NCBI RefSeq assembly: GCF_029168315.1
Contig: NZ_JARGYD010000013.1
Span: 1 to 64,000 of the forward strand
Direction of reading: 5' to 3'
DNA length: 64,000 nt
Source of the DNA: Psychromarinibacter halotolerans
Lineage (GTDB): Bacteria; Pseudomonadota; Alphaproteobacteria; Rhodobacterales; Rhodobacteraceae
Under the pieces are notes generated by a model that saw nothing but the letters and a program-made list of their open reading frames with translations, was not told the DNA's origin and made no database searches. A program made the translations under genes and the position numbers. Each line of letters starts with the position of its first letter. Position 1 is the first letter of the stretch. Shown piece by piece: positions 17,641 through 27,086 of this stretch.

Positions 17641-19653
17641 TCAGGTCGACTTTCGCCCGGGTTTTTTGAACTCGATCTTGGCAATCAGCGCGTCGAATGC
17701 GCTGCGTTCGTCACGGCTCATCTTCGCCCCCGTCGGCGCGGTGTCGTATTCCGTCGTGTCCTCTTGCGAACCGGTTTCCGCTCTTTGCTTAACTAGTGCG
17801 GCCTGGCTCAATCTCCACGTCAGGCCTTCATCGGCCAGCCGATCTATGTCCTGCATCGCTTCGCTGATTTCCCGCTCTGCGCCGCGACGCGCTTCCAGCT
17901 TCGCGAACTCCTCGGCGAGACAAAGCAAAGCTGTCTCGCTGTCATGTGGATGCCGCACCGCTGGAATGACGGCTATGTGGCTTTGCGAGAATAGCTTTTC
18001 AAGGGTGTCCGGGCCGGTTTCCTGCGCCACCAGCGCGCGAAGTTCGGACGGGTCGGCGTCCGCATGGCGCAGCAGTGCCATCTGCAGCCGCGCGTGGTCG
18101 GGATTGGCCGGATGCAGCCCCTCCAGCTCGCCCGCGATGTCGGGCAAAAGATGCGGATGGGTCAGCAGCACGGCAAAGATCACCGCCTCGCGAACCTGAT
18201 CCTCGACAGCGGTGCCCTGTGCCACAAGGACCGAGGCGCGCAGGCCCGGCGTCGCGCCCGGCGTGAAATCGCGGCCAAAGCCCCGCCCGAACCCACGCTG
18301 ACCGCCCTCGCCGAACCCACGGCGCGGCGCGTTCCGGTCGTTGGCCGGGCGGTCGGCCCCGCGCTTGCCGCGAAACAGTTCCCACCGCAGGCGGTTGATC
18401 TCGTCTCCGTAGTGCTTGCGCAGCGACGGGTCCGGGATCTTGCGGATCGACTCGCGCAGCGACTTGTCCAGCGCGGCCTTGCGTTCCGGGCTATCGAATA
18501 CCTTGCCCTCGGTCTCGCGCTGCCACAGCAGGTTCACCAGCGGCTGCGCGGCGTCGACGATCTTCTGGATCGCCCCTGCCCCGTCGTCGCGGATCACGTC
18601 GTCCGGGTCCTTTCCCGCCGGCATGATCGCGAAGCGCAGCGACTTCCCGGCCTCAAGCTGCGGCAGCACCATGTCGATCAACCGCATCGCGGCGCGCAGG
18701 CCCGCCGTGTCACCGTCCAGCGCGATCACCGGCTCGGGCGAGATCCGCCACAGCAGCTGCAACTGGTCCTCGGTGATGGCGGTGCCCAGCGGTGCGACGG
18801 TGGCGCCGAACCCGGCCTCGGACAGGGCGATCACGTCCATGTAGCCCTCGGCCACCAGCAGCGGCGCGCCCTTGCCCGCCGCTTCGCGCGCGGGGCCGTG
18901 GTTGTACAGGCTGCGGCCCTTGTCGAACAGCTCGGTCTCGGGCGAATTCAGGTACTTGGCGTTGTCGGTCGGGTCCATCGCGCGGCCACCGAAGGCGATG
19001 GCCCGGCCCCGCGCATCGCGGATCGGGAACATGATCCGGTTGCGGAAGGTGTCATAGGGCCGCCCGCCATCGCGGTTCGACGGCTTCGCCAGCCCCGCCG
19101 ACAGGATCAGGTCCTCGGGCACGTCCTTGCCCCGCAGGTGGTCCCACAGCCCCTGCCATCCCGGCGGAGCGAAACCGATGTTCCAGCGCGCCTGCGCCTC
19201 GGGCGACAGGCCGCGCCCGGCAAGATAGTCGCGCGCCTCGGCGGCGGCAGAGGTGTTCAATTGCAGACGGAAATGCTGAACCGCCTGTTCCATCACCTCG
19301 GCCAGTTGGGTGCGGCGGTCGGCCTTCTGCTGCGCCTGCGGGTCACGGGCGGGCATCTGCATCCCGACCTCACGCGCAAGGATCTCGACCGCTTCCATGA
19401 AGCCGACATTCTCTGTTTCGCGCACGAAGGTTACAGCGTCGCCCTTCGCGTGACAGCCGAAGCAGTAATAGAAGCCCTTGCGGTCATCGACGTGGAAGCT
19501 GGCGCTTTTTTCCTGATGGAACGGGCATGGCGCCCACATGTCGCCCTTGCCTTGGTTCGACTTGCGCGGGTCCCACATGACCTTGCGCCCGACGACCTGC
19601 GACAGCGAGGTTCGGGTGCGAAGCTCATCAAGGAAACCGGGGGGCAGACTCAT
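17641..19653 (-). CDS. dnaG: DNA primase DnaG
   Basis: 670 residues. It makes RNA primers for replication. The N-terminal CHC2 zinc finger uses C43, H46, C64 and C67. The Toprim core carries LLVAEGYMDVIAL and VIALDGDTAGLRAA, followed by a C-terminal DnaB-interaction region. A Gly/Arg-rich linker (GFGEGGQRGFGRGFGRD, around residue 440) separates them, longer and more repetitive than usual. I chose the ATG at 19653 (MSLPPGF) by family similarity. It is upstream of rpoD on the same strand. Confidence 0.96.
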   Translation of the reverse strand: MSLPPGFLDELRTRTSLSQVVGRKVMWDPRKSNQGKGDMWAPCPFHQEKSASFHVDDRKGFYYCFGCHAKGDAVTFVRETENVGFMEAVEILAREVGMQMPARDPQAQQKADRRTQLAEVMEQAVQHFRLQLNTSAAAEARDYLAGRGLSPEAQARWNIGFAPPGWQGLWDHLRGKDVPEDLILSAGLAKPSNRDGGRPYDTFRNRIMFPIRDARGRAIAFGGRAMDPTDNAKYLNSPETELFDKGRSLYNHGPAREAAGKGAPLLVAEGYMDVIALSEAGFGATVAPLGTAITEDQLQLLWRISPEPVIALDGDTAGLRAAMRLIDMVLPQLEAGKSLRFAIMPAGKDPDDVIRDDGAGAIQKIVDAAQPLVNLLWQRETEGKVFDSPERKAALDKSLRESIRKIPDPSLRKHYGDEINRLRWELFRGKRGADRPANDRNAPRRGFGEGGQRGFGRGFGRDFTPGATPGLRASVLVAQGTAVEDQVREAVIFAVLLTHPHLLPDIAGELEGLHPANPDHARLQMALLRHADADPSELRALVAQETGPDTLEKLFSQSHIAVIPAVRHPHDSETALLCLAEEFAKLEARRGAEREISEAMQDIDRLADEGLTWRLSQAALVKQRAETGSQEDTTEYDTAPTGAKMSRDERSAFDALIAKIEFKKPGRKST

Positions 19654-19719
19654 GCCCCGAATATCCAACGAACCCCTCGGAGAGTCCATGTCCCGCAACG
19701 CCGGCGGGCGTCACGTCGC

Positions 19720-21054
19720 CTAGCCGGCGAGGCGCAGGCGCGGGGTGATATAGGCCTTGCCCATTCCGGCGCCGCATACGCCCATCGTCGTGTTCGAGGT
19801 GCCATCAATCTCGCCCCCGGCGACGATAGAGGCCCCTTCCCCGCCATCGCCCTGCGCCGCGAAATCGACGTCGCCCGCCGCGATGATCTTGCCGCCGTAC
19901 ATGGTCAGCTTCGACGCGGCGCGGAAGCCGCCAAGCGTCAGGATCTCGGCACCGCCACCTTCGGCGCAACCGTCGTCGCGCCCAAGCTGAAGACTGGCCG
20001 CCGCCGACACCGACCGGGTATCGGTGCTGCGCGTGGCGACGACGACATTCTCCAGCGTGACGTTCGATCCGAAGGTCACGTCGCAGTCGGTCACCAGAAC
20101 GATGTCCGTCAGCGTGGTGTTCGACTTGATGCTGACCGTCCCGCCGCCGCTGCAGTTCGTGGTGTGGATGCGGCCGGGGGTGAAGTCCTTTTCGGTCAGG
20201 TTGCGGGTTTTCTTCAACTCCACCGGAATGACGTTCGTGATATAGTCGGGCGTGTACTCGGGGTCAGCGTCTTCCAGACCGTCGATGATCGTGCCCAGCT
20301 GATCCAGAAACGCCAGCGAGATCCGCTGTTCGCGCAGGGCTTCGATCAGGCCCCAGTTGCGGTCCATGTTCGGCACGTCCAGATCGTCGAGATCCGGCAT
20401 CGACACGTTCACGCCGGGCTCGAACGTGTTGTTATTGTTAAAGTGAACGTAAGAATTCGAGTGGACGCAGAAGCCTTCCTTGAAGGTGTTGTTCGACTGC
20501 ATGTCGACCCGCCCCTGTGCGATGAACCCCTCGTTGGCGCAGGCGCTGCCCTCGATCGTGAAGACCGACATCGCGTTCACGTCCCAGTGGTCGATGCCGA
20601 CGAAGTTCAGCAGGAAGGCCCGCGCGGCGTTGCTGCGTTCAGCCAGCTGCGCCGTGTTGATCAGCACCGCTTCCGACGACTCTTCGTCGGGCGTGAAGAC
20701 ACGGGCGGCGTTGTCCCAATATCCGAACTGCACATCCTCCGGCAGCAGCACATCGCCATAGGCCAACGGGCTAAGCGTACCTTCCGCGATGCGAACGGCT
20801 GCGGCGCGCGCGGTCTCGGCGTCGGCGGTCTGGCGGACAAACAGCGCGGCATGGGCGGCGCTGTCGGCGGCGACCTGAAGCTCGGTCCGGGTCTTGTAGG
20901 CAAAGCCCACATCGACGGCGAGCCCGCAGAACACGAGGCTGGCCAAAAAGATGTACAGTCCGAACAGCGTCATCGCCCCATCCTCGCGGCGACGGAAACC
21001 GTCGAGCCACGCAGGAAGCGACCGTGCAAAGCTTTGGAAACGTGGGAAAATCAT
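19720..21054 (-). CDS. TadG-like envelope protein, paralog 1
   Basis: 444 residues. After a basic N-terminus (FRRREDGAMTLFG) comes one membrane segment at about 29-51 and the TadE/TadG-type region (KTRTELQVAADSAAHAAL). The ~250-residue C-terminal part is rich in short Asn/Thr/Gly beta repeats (SNSYVHFNNNNTFEPG, IKSNTTLTDIVLVTDCDVTF), suggesting a beta-helix-like domain outside the membrane. There is no VWA MIDAS motif. The ATG at 21054 has GAAGG upstream. It is a clear tandem paralog of the next gene. Its role in Flp pili is inferred from the N-terminus only. Confidence 0.75.
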   Translation of the reverse strand: MIFPRFQSFARSLPAWLDGFRRREDGAMTLFGLYIFLASLVFCGLAVDVGFAYKTRTELQVAADSAAHAALFVRQTADAETARAAAVRIAEGTLSPLAYGDVLLPEDVQFGYWDNAARVFTPDEESSEAVLINTAQLAERSNAARAFLLNFVGIDHWDVNAMSVFTIEGSACANEGFIAQGRVDMQSNNTFKEGFCVHSNSYVHFNNNNTFEPGVNVSMPDLDDLDVPNMDRNWGLIEALREQRISLAFLDQLGTIIDGLEDADPEYTPDYITNVIPVELKKTRNLTEKDFTPGRIHTTNCSGGGTVSIKSNTTLTDIVLVTDCDVTFGSNVTLENVVVATRSTDTRSVSAAASLQLGRDDGCAEGGGAEILTLGGFRAASKLTMYGGKIIAAGDVDFAAQGDGGEGASIVAGGEIDGTSNTTMGVCGAGMGKAYITPRLRLAG

Positions 21055-21289
21055 GACGGACGCCTTCTGGTTCACAGGCGCCTGTTTCACGGTCAATCCC
21101 GTTCAATCTTGGATGGCAATGCGGTCAATTCTTGAAGCCGCGACAGTGCCCCGAACGTCCCGCTAAAGCGGCGCATCGCCGGTAAAACTTACTGTGTGAA
21201 GCACCTTGCCGCAAAAGATGCTGCGCCGATCCGCCTTTTCCCTGACACGATTGAAGGGGTGACAAGGCTGGCCCAAGCTGGCCGCCCAA

Positions 21290-21323
21290 GACGAAAACGG
21301 CCGCCCCGGTGTCAGGGCGGCCG
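21290..21323 (-). terminator. Terminator between the two TadG paralogs
   Basis: A 9-bp stem (CGGCCGCCC / GGGCGGCCG, 21298-21306 and 21315-21323), followed on the minus strand by TTTTCGT. It ends the TadE-TadG2 unit, so paralog 1 must have its own promoter in 21055-21290. Confidence 0.8.
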
Positions 21324-21350
21324 CTTCGCGTTTTGGGGTCCTGGGAGCCG

Positions 21351-22655
21351 TCAGCCGGCCAGCCGGAACAGCGGGACCTCGAAGTTGTCTTCCATCCCGG
21401 CGCCGCAGAAGCCCATCTCGGCGTTCGACGTGCCGTCGATGTTGCCGCCGGACAGGATCGCCGCGCCCCAGATGCCGTTGGCATTGGCCTCGAACTCGAT
21501 ATCGCCAGCGGCCAAAAGCTGGCCACCGAACATCTTGAGTTCGGCCGCGAACTTCATGCCGCCCAGCGTCAGAAGCTGGGCACCGCCGCCCTCGGCGCAA
21601 TTGTCATCGCGGCCCACCTGGATACCGTTTGCCGCGCTCATCGAGCGGACGTCGGTGCTTTTGGACGCGATGATCACGTTCTCCAGCACCACACCCGACC
21701 CAAAGGTCACGTCGCACGACGTCACCAGCACCACGTCCTGCAACAGAACGTTGTTCTTGATCTTGAACGTGCCGTTCGTGCACGCCGTGGTGTGGATCCG
21801 GCCCGGCGTGAAGTCGGCGGCCTCGACGTTCTGCGAGGTCTGGATCTCGATCGGGATCGTGTTGGTGATGTAGTCGGGGACGTACAGCGGGTCGCCGCTT
21901 TCGAGACCGGCAATGATGTCGAGGATCCGGTTCAGGATGCGGTTCTCGAAGTGCTTTTCACGCAGCGCCTCGGCAAGGCCGGGGTTCTTGTCGATGTTGG
22001 GCACGTCAAGATCGTCCAGATCCGGCATCGACACGATGACGCCGGGCTCGAACGTGTTGTTGTTGTTGAAGTGCACGTAAGAGTTCGAGTGGATGCAGAA
22101 GCCTTCCTTGAAGTGGTTGTTCGACTGAAGGTCGACTTCCAGTTCAGCGGTAAAGCCTTCGCGCTGACAGGCGGGCACGTAGGTCTCGAACACCGCCATC
22201 GCGTTGACGTCCCAGTGGTCGATGCCGACGAAGTTCAGCAGGAACGATCGCGCCGCGTTGGTCCGCTCTGCGATCTGCGCCGTGTTGATCAGCACCGCCT
22301 CGCGCGAGGTGTCGTCGATCTCGAAGGTCTGCGTCTCGCGGTTCCAGCTGCCGAACTGCACATCGGTCGGCAAAAGCACGTCGCCATAGACCAACGGGTT
22401 CAACGCGGCCTCGGCGATCGCGACGGCGGCGGCGCGGGCCTCTTCGGCATCGCCGTCCTGCCGGATGTACAACGCCGCGTGGGCCGCAGAGTCGGCGGCC
22501 ACCTGAAGTTCGGTTCGGGTTTTGTAGGCAAAGCCGACGTCGACGGCGAGACCGCCGAAGATAAGCCCGCACATGAAAAGCTGCAGACCGAAGATCGTCA
22601 TCGCTCCGGTTTCGTCGTCCTGGAAAGTTCTGAAATTATTCAAGGAAATGGCCAT
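21351..22655 (-). CDS. TadG-like envelope protein, paralog 2
   Basis: 434 residues with the same plan as paralog 1: membrane segment at about 20-42, TadG-like start (KTRTELQVAADSAAHAAL is identical), then the beta-repeat C-terminal half, which shares long near-identical runs with paralog 1 (FKEGFC(V/I)HSNSYVHFNNNN, DYITN.IP, FTPGRIHTT, GRDD.CAEGGGA). Both end in RLAG. It starts at an ATG with GGAG upstream and lies 10 bp after the TadE-like gene, so they form an operon. Substrate or partner is unknown. Confidence 0.78.
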   Translation of the reverse strand: MAISLNNFRTFQDDETGAMTIFGLQLFMCGLIFGGLAVDVGFAYKTRTELQVAADSAAHAALYIRQDGDAEEARAAAVAIAEAALNPLVYGDVLLPTDVQFGSWNRETQTFEIDDTSREAVLINTAQIAERTNAARSFLLNFVGIDHWDVNAMAVFETYVPACQREGFTAELEVDLQSNNHFKEGFCIHSNSYVHFNNNNTFEPGVIVSMPDLDDLDVPNIDKNPGLAEALREKHFENRILNRILDIIAGLESGDPLYVPDYITNTIPIEIQTSQNVEAADFTPGRIHTTACTNGTFKIKNNVLLQDVVLVTSCDVTFGSGVVLENVIIASKSTDVRSMSAANGIQVGRDDNCAEGGGAQLLTLGGMKFAAELKMFGGQLLAAGDIEFEANANGIWGAAILSGGNIDGTSNAEMGFCGAGMEDNFEVPLFRLAG

Positions 22656-22665
22656 GTGCTTTCTC

Positions 22666-23058
22666 CTACAACTCGTAATAATGCTCTGCGGTCATCACCA
22701 GGTCGAAACCCTTGAGGCCGCCGAACCAGCCGATGACGTCAAGGTCTCCGGCAGGCACCGACACTTCGGTGTGGATGACGCCATCGCGTAGACTCGTCGC
22801 GACCCGTGCGCTTTCGCTAAGACCCGCAAGCCGGTTGGCGATGAAGGTCTCGGTATCGCTGGTGCTGTCGAGATAGCCCGTCGACATCGCGCGGTTTCCG
22901 TCCTGGATGACGCGGGTCACGTAGGTTTGGTTGTGGAAAATCATGGATGCGTCCACCACGAGGGTGAACATCGCAATAAAGAATGGAAACCACAGCACGG
23001 CCTCGACAGTCGCGCTGCCGTCTTCCCGTTTCAGAAATCGCCTGGCTCGTTCGTACAT
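22666..23058 (-). CDS. TadE-like pseudopilin family protein
   Basis: 130 residues. The N-terminus KREDGSATVEAVLWFPFF has the TadE/TadF-type hydrophobic segment with the glutamate (E19) that marks pseudopilin processing regions. The rest is a short extracytoplasmic domain. TadE proteins are minor pilins of the Flp/Tad pilus. It heads a TadE - TadG-like operon. No tadA/tadB/tadC or cpaA genes are in the window, so the rest of the machine would have to be elsewhere. Confidence 0.8.
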   Translation of the reverse strand: MYERARRFLKREDGSATVEAVLWFPFFIAMFTLVVDASMIFHNQTYVTRVIQDGNRAMSTGYLDSTSDTETFIANRLAGLSESARVATSLRDGVIHTEVSVPAGDLDVIGWFGGLKGFDLVMTAEHYYEL

Positions 23059-23434
23059 TCGCTTGGCACTCCGGGCTGAAACAACATTGCCCCCCAGAGC
23101 GAATTAACCAGAAGCTTCCGGTGCTTTGTGGTCCGGAAATGGTCGGAAACAAGACAACGACATATAGCGGGCGTCCGATTGCGGCAGCGCCGTTCCCTCG
23201 CGGAATACGTAAATTCAACTGCTTAACGCCGTTATTGTCTTTGAACCGCCCCATTGGCGGGAACAGCGCGCCCGCTTCTTGCCACGTTTCCGCCCAAAGT
23301 CCTGACTTTCTGGCATCCGTTGGCCACCGGACACATTCAACTTTTAGAATCGCGTCTCCGGCAGATCGGACGGGCGGAACGGCCCGGCAGGCGACGGCGC
23401 GGACGCCGGTGACGTCCGCGCCCGGGGGCCGCTG
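23059..23434. other. Intergenic region, TadE promoter side and gdh 3' side
   Basis: 376 bases without a supportable gene. The half next to TadE is less GC-rich and should hold its promoter. Next to the gdh stop lies a strong 10-bp hairpin (GGCGCGGACG at 23396-23405, CGTCCGCGCC at 23413-23422) without a T-tract. I see no conserved operator. Confidence 0.6.
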
Positions 23435-24871
23435 TTACAGCCCCTTTTCCTTGTAGCTCAGCGCGACCCGCTGGATCGACACGATGTAGGCCGCCGTGCG
23501 CAGGTCCGCGACGTCGTCGCGGGTGTGCCACGTCTCGGACATCGACTGGTAGGCGGTGCGCATGGTGTCATCCAGCCCCGAGCGGACCAGCTCCAGCTCG
23601 TCGGCGCCCCGCAGGTACTTCTTCTTGAAGTCGGGGCTCATGGACCACGCGTCGCCCAGATGGCTGTCCAGCCGCATCAGTTCGTCCACGATCAGCTGGT
23701 GCCGCGCCTCTTCCTGCCGCCGTCCCATGCGGCCAAAGCGGATGTGGGACAGGTTCTTGACCCACTCGAAATAGGACACCGTCACGCCGCCCGCGTTGGC
23801 ATACATGTCGGGGATGATCACGCAGCCCTTCTCGCGCAGGACCTCGTCGGCGCCTGCGGTGACGGGACCGTTGGCCGCCTCGATGATCAGCGGCGCGCGG
23901 ATGCGGTCGGCGTTGCCAAGGTTGATCACCCCTTCCATCGCCGCCGGGATCAGGATGTCGCACTCTTCTTCCATAACGGCGGCGCCGTCCTCGACATACT
24001 GGGCGTTATAATAGCCCTTCACGCCGCCATGCTTGAGGATCCACGCGCGGACGTCGTCCACGTCGATGCCGTTCTCGGACACCAGCGCGCCGTCGCGTTC
24101 GATGATGCCGGTGATCTTCGCGCCGTCCTCGGACGACAGGAACTTGGCCGCGTGATAGCCCACGTTGCCCAGCCCCTGCACGATCACGCGCTTGCCCTCC
24201 AGCTTGCCCGACAGACCGGCCTTCACCATGTCCTCGGGGTGGCGGAAGAATTCTTGCAGGGCGTATTGCACGCCGCGTCCCGTCGCCTCGACCCGGCCCG
24301 CGATGCCGCCCGCATGGGTCGGCTTGCCGGTGACACAGGCGCTTGCGTTGATGTCGGTGGTGTTCATCCGCCGGTACTGGTCCGCGATCCACGCCATCTC
24401 GCGCTCGCCGGTGCCCATGTCGGGCGCGGGGACGTTCTGGCTGGGGTGGATCAGGTCGCGCTTGGCGAGTTCATAGGCGAAGCGGCGGGTGATCAGTTCC
24501 AGTTCGTGTTCTTCGTACTTGCGCGGGTCGATGCACAGCCCGCCCTTCGAGCCGCCGAACGGTGCTTCGACCAGCGCGCACTTGTAGGTCATCAGCGCCG
24601 CCAGCGCCTCGACCTCGTCCTGGTTCACGCCCAGCGAATAGCGGATGCCGCCCTTCACAGGTTCCATGTGTTCGGAGTGAACCGAACGGTAGCCCGTGAA
24701 CGTGTGGATCTGGCCGCGAAGACGCACGCCGAACCGCACGGTATAGGTCGCGTTGCAGACCCGGATCTTCTCTTCCAGCCCCGGCGGCAGATCCATCAGC
24801 GCCACCGCCCGATTGAACATCAGGTCGACGGACTGGCGGAAGCTCGGTTCTCGGGTTGCATGGGTATTCAT
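23435..24871 (-). CDS. Glu/Leu/Phe/Val dehydrogenase (glutamate dehydrogenase)
   Basis: 478 residues. It catalyses oxidative deamination of glutamate (or the reverse). The catalytic region KGGIRYSLGVNQDEVEALA followed by MTYKCALVEAPFGGSKGGL is canonical; the NAD(P)-binding GLGNVGYHAAKF lies in the C-terminal Rossmann domain. The ATG at 24871 has GGAGG 8 bases upstream; the frame extends to 24979 but has no better start. It stands between two opposing TadE/TadG gene sets with no evident functional link. The roughly 480-residue length fits the GDH family that includes many roseobacter enzymes. Confidence 0.93.
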   Translation of the reverse strand: MNTHATREPSFRQSVDLMFNRAVALMDLPPGLEEKIRVCNATYTVRFGVRLRGQIHTFTGYRSVHSEHMEPVKGGIRYSLGVNQDEVEALAALMTYKCALVEAPFGGSKGGLCIDPRKYEEHELELITRRFAYELAKRDLIHPSQNVPAPDMGTGEREMAWIADQYRRMNTTDINASACVTGKPTHAGGIAGRVEATGRGVQYALQEFFRHPEDMVKAGLSGKLEGKRVIVQGLGNVGYHAAKFLSSEDGAKITGIIERDGALVSENGIDVDDVRAWILKHGGVKGYYNAQYVEDGAAVMEEECDILIPAAMEGVINLGNADRIRAPLIIEAANGPVTAGADEVLREKGCVIIPDMYANAGGVTVSYFEWVKNLSHIRFGRMGRRQEEARHQLIVDELMRLDSHLGDAWSMSPDFKKKYLRGADELELVRSGLDDTMRTAYQSMSETWHTRDDVADLRTAAYIVSIQRVALSYKEKGL

Positions 24872-25253
24872 CAGGGCCTCCAGACTGTCGCGGCGCGGTG
24901 CCGCGAATTTGTGCAGATTGTCGCCCTGCCACGCTAACCTGATTCGTGTGTCCAAGCCGCGAAGAGTTTTCGCCCCCATCCCGCGCCCCCAAATCCGCGT
25001 TAATTCACACGCTCACGACCGAGTCGCAGGGGCCGATTAACCTAAGGGAATTTGTTTCCCTCTCTACCGGGAATTGCACCGTGGGACGAAACACTATCCC
25101 GGTCCCAACGACATTGAGCGGAAAACCATATTCTTGCCACAAATCCCGCGCACGGCGGCCCGGTTGAGGGTGCAAATAACGTTTTAATTAAAGGTCGCCC
25201 GGGACAGGGATCCCGGAGGCAAGCCACCATTTCGGCTGCCAGGAGTGGATAAG
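24872..25253. other. Divergent promoter region, gdh / VWA-TadG
   Basis: 382 bases, noticeably more AT-rich in its second half. TTAACC at 25037 and TTTTAATTAA at 25182-25191 resemble CtrA half-sites but are not in the TTAA-N7-TTAA arrangement. AGGAG at 25241-25245 is the ribosome site of the VWA gene. No small ORF looks real. Confidence 0.5.
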
Positions 25254-27086
25254 ATGCGTCGACGCTGCATGCTGCAAGACCCGTCCTACATCCGGCATTC
25301 CTGCCGGGTTTCCGATCGCCGGACGGCGGGCCACGAACCGGACAACGAACCGATGCGCACCCGTGCGTACCGGCTTGCCCGCGGGTTCCGCCGGGACGAA
25401 GACGGGTCGCTGATCATCTTCGGACTGATGATGATGATCGTCATGCTGTTCATGGCGGGTATCCCGCTGGACATCGAACGCTTTGAGACCGCCCGCACCA
25501 AGCTTCAGAACACCGCCGACGGCGCCGCGCTGGCCGCCGCTTCGCTGACGCAGGAAGTCGACGCCGAAGTCCTTGTGCACGACTACTTCGCCAAGGCCGG
25601 TGTGGCCGGCTTCGTCGACGACGTCCGCGTGACAGAGGCGATCAACTACAAACACGTCGAGATCGACGCCGACATCAACGTGCCGACCCACTTCTTCAAC
25701 ATGGTGGGCGTCACCAACCTTGGCACGCTGGTCGACTCGGTGGCCGAGGAATCCATCGGCGACGTCGAAATCTCTTTGGTGCTTGACGTGTCCGGCTCGA
25801 TGGGCAGCAACGGCAAGCTCGGCAACCTGAAGAACGCCGCCGAGGACTTCATCGACGCGATCTACGACGGCGCGCAGGAAAGCTCGATCTCGACGTCGGT
25901 GATCCCGTATTCGACGCAGGTCTCTGCCGGGCCCGACATCCTGAAGTACCTCACCCGCGCCCCCGTCAGCCATGAGGATTCGCATTGCCTGAACTTCTCG
26001 AGCAGCGACTTCACCACCGCCTCGATCTCGACGACCGCAGATGTTGAACAGACGCTGCACTTCGACCCGTGGACCAATGAATACAGCGGTTGGCGCGCGA
26101 ACTATAACCTGCCCCAGGTCGTCTGCCCCGCTGGCGAGGACAAGGAATGGACGAATATCCTGCCCTACTCGAACTCGCCGGTCGCTCTCGAAAATTACGT
26201 GAACGCCTTCGACGACACCAACCTGACCTCGATCGAGATCGGCGTGAAGTGGGGCACCGCGATGCTGGACCCGTCGTTCCGCCCTGTCGTGACCGGCCTG
26301 ATCGCCGACGGCATCGTTTCGGCCGACTTCGCCGGGCGCCCGCTGGACTATGATACAGCCGACGGGCTGAAGGTGATGGTGGTCATGACCGACGGCCAGA
26401 ACACCCAGCATTACGAGATGGAAGACCCGTATCGCGCTGGCGATAGCATCGTCTACGTGTGGTACGACGAGGACGATCGCCCCTACTACTCGATCTGGGG
26501 CGGCGAAGGCACCCCGATCCCGGAAGAGCAGTACGAAGAGCAGGAAACGACCGAGTGCGTAAGCTACGGTTGGTACTATCACAACGGGCGCTACTACTAT
26601 TACTGCCAGGAAGAACAGACCTCGACCGAGACGGTCCTGATCGAGAACTGGTATCTTGTGAACCGCTATTCCTACGACGTAAGCACCGGCTGGCGCGGCA
26701 CGCCTTACACCGGAGATCCGGAAGAAGAAGCCTGGATCATGACGTGGGACGAGCTGTGGGCCGAGGTTCCGGTCGAATACTTCGCCGACGAATACCTGCG
26801 CAGCATGGGCAGCATGATGGACGGCTTCCGCAGCGGGGTCAAAAACGCGCGGAACTACGTCTATTCGAACACCAAGGACAGCCGCACCCGCAGCATCTGC
26901 ACCGCCGCGAAGGCGGAAGGCATCTACGTCTATACCATCGGCTTCGAAGCGCCGTACAACTCGCGCATCCTGCTGCAGGACTGCGCCACCACGCCGTCAC
27001 ACTACTTCAACGTCAGCGGCACCCAGATTTCCGCCGCCTTCTCGGCCATCGCCGCCGACATCAACCGCCTGAGGCTGATCCAGTGA
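25254..27086 (+). CDS. VWA-domain TadG-like pilus/envelope protein
   Basis: 610 residues. An N-terminal membrane segment at about 52-72 follows the basic FRRDEDGS motif of TadG proteins. The VWA domain carries an intact MIDAS DVSGSM at 178-183 and a later MVVMTDGQNT. Between VWA elements, about residues 400-490, there is a Tyr/Glu-rich insertion (YYHNGRYYYYC is typical) not seen in the short family members. I chose the ATG at 25254 because AGGAG ends 8 bases upstream. It is the first gene of a three-gene unit with two TadE-like proteins and overlaps the next gene by 4 bp. Confidence 0.82.
   Translation: MRRRCMLQDPSYIRHSCRVSDRRTAGHEPDNEPMRTRAYRLARGFRRDEDGSLIIFGLMMMIVMLFMAGIPLDIERFETARTKLQNTADGAALAAASLTQEVDAEVLVHDYFAKAGVAGFVDDVRVTEAINYKHVEIDADINVPTHFFNMVGVTNLGTLVDSVAEESIGDVEISLVLDVSGSMGSNGKLGNLKNAAEDFIDAIYDGAQESSISTSVIPYSTQVSAGPDILKYLTRAPVSHEDSHCLNFSSSDFTTASISTTADVEQTLHFDPWTNEYSGWRANYNLPQVVCPAGEDKEWTNILPYSNSPVALENYVNAFDDTNLTSIEIGVKWGTAMLDPSFRPVVTGLIADGIVSADFAGRPLDYDTADGLKVMVVMTDGQNTQHYEMEDPYRAGDSIVYVWYDEDDRPYYSIWGGEGTPIPEEQYEEQETTECVSYGWYYHNGRYYYYCQEEQTSTETVLIENWYLVNRYSYDVSTGWRGTPYTGDPEEEAWIMTWDELWAEVPVEYFADEYLRSMGSMMDGFRSGVKNARNYVYSNTKDSRTRSICTAAKAEGIYVYTIGFEAPYNSRILLQDCATTPSHYFNVSGTQISAAFSAIAADINRLRLIQ

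Noticed and set aside
18064..21135. A 1023-codon open frame antisense to dnaG and TadG
   Set aside because: Same reason: it spans two unrelated genes and an intergenic gap with no recognisable domain.
24990..25195. Possible CtrA sites in the gdh/VWA-TadG spacer
   Set aside because: TTAACC and TTTTAATTAA occur but never in the TTAA-N7-TTAA arrangement, so I do not annotate them as operators.
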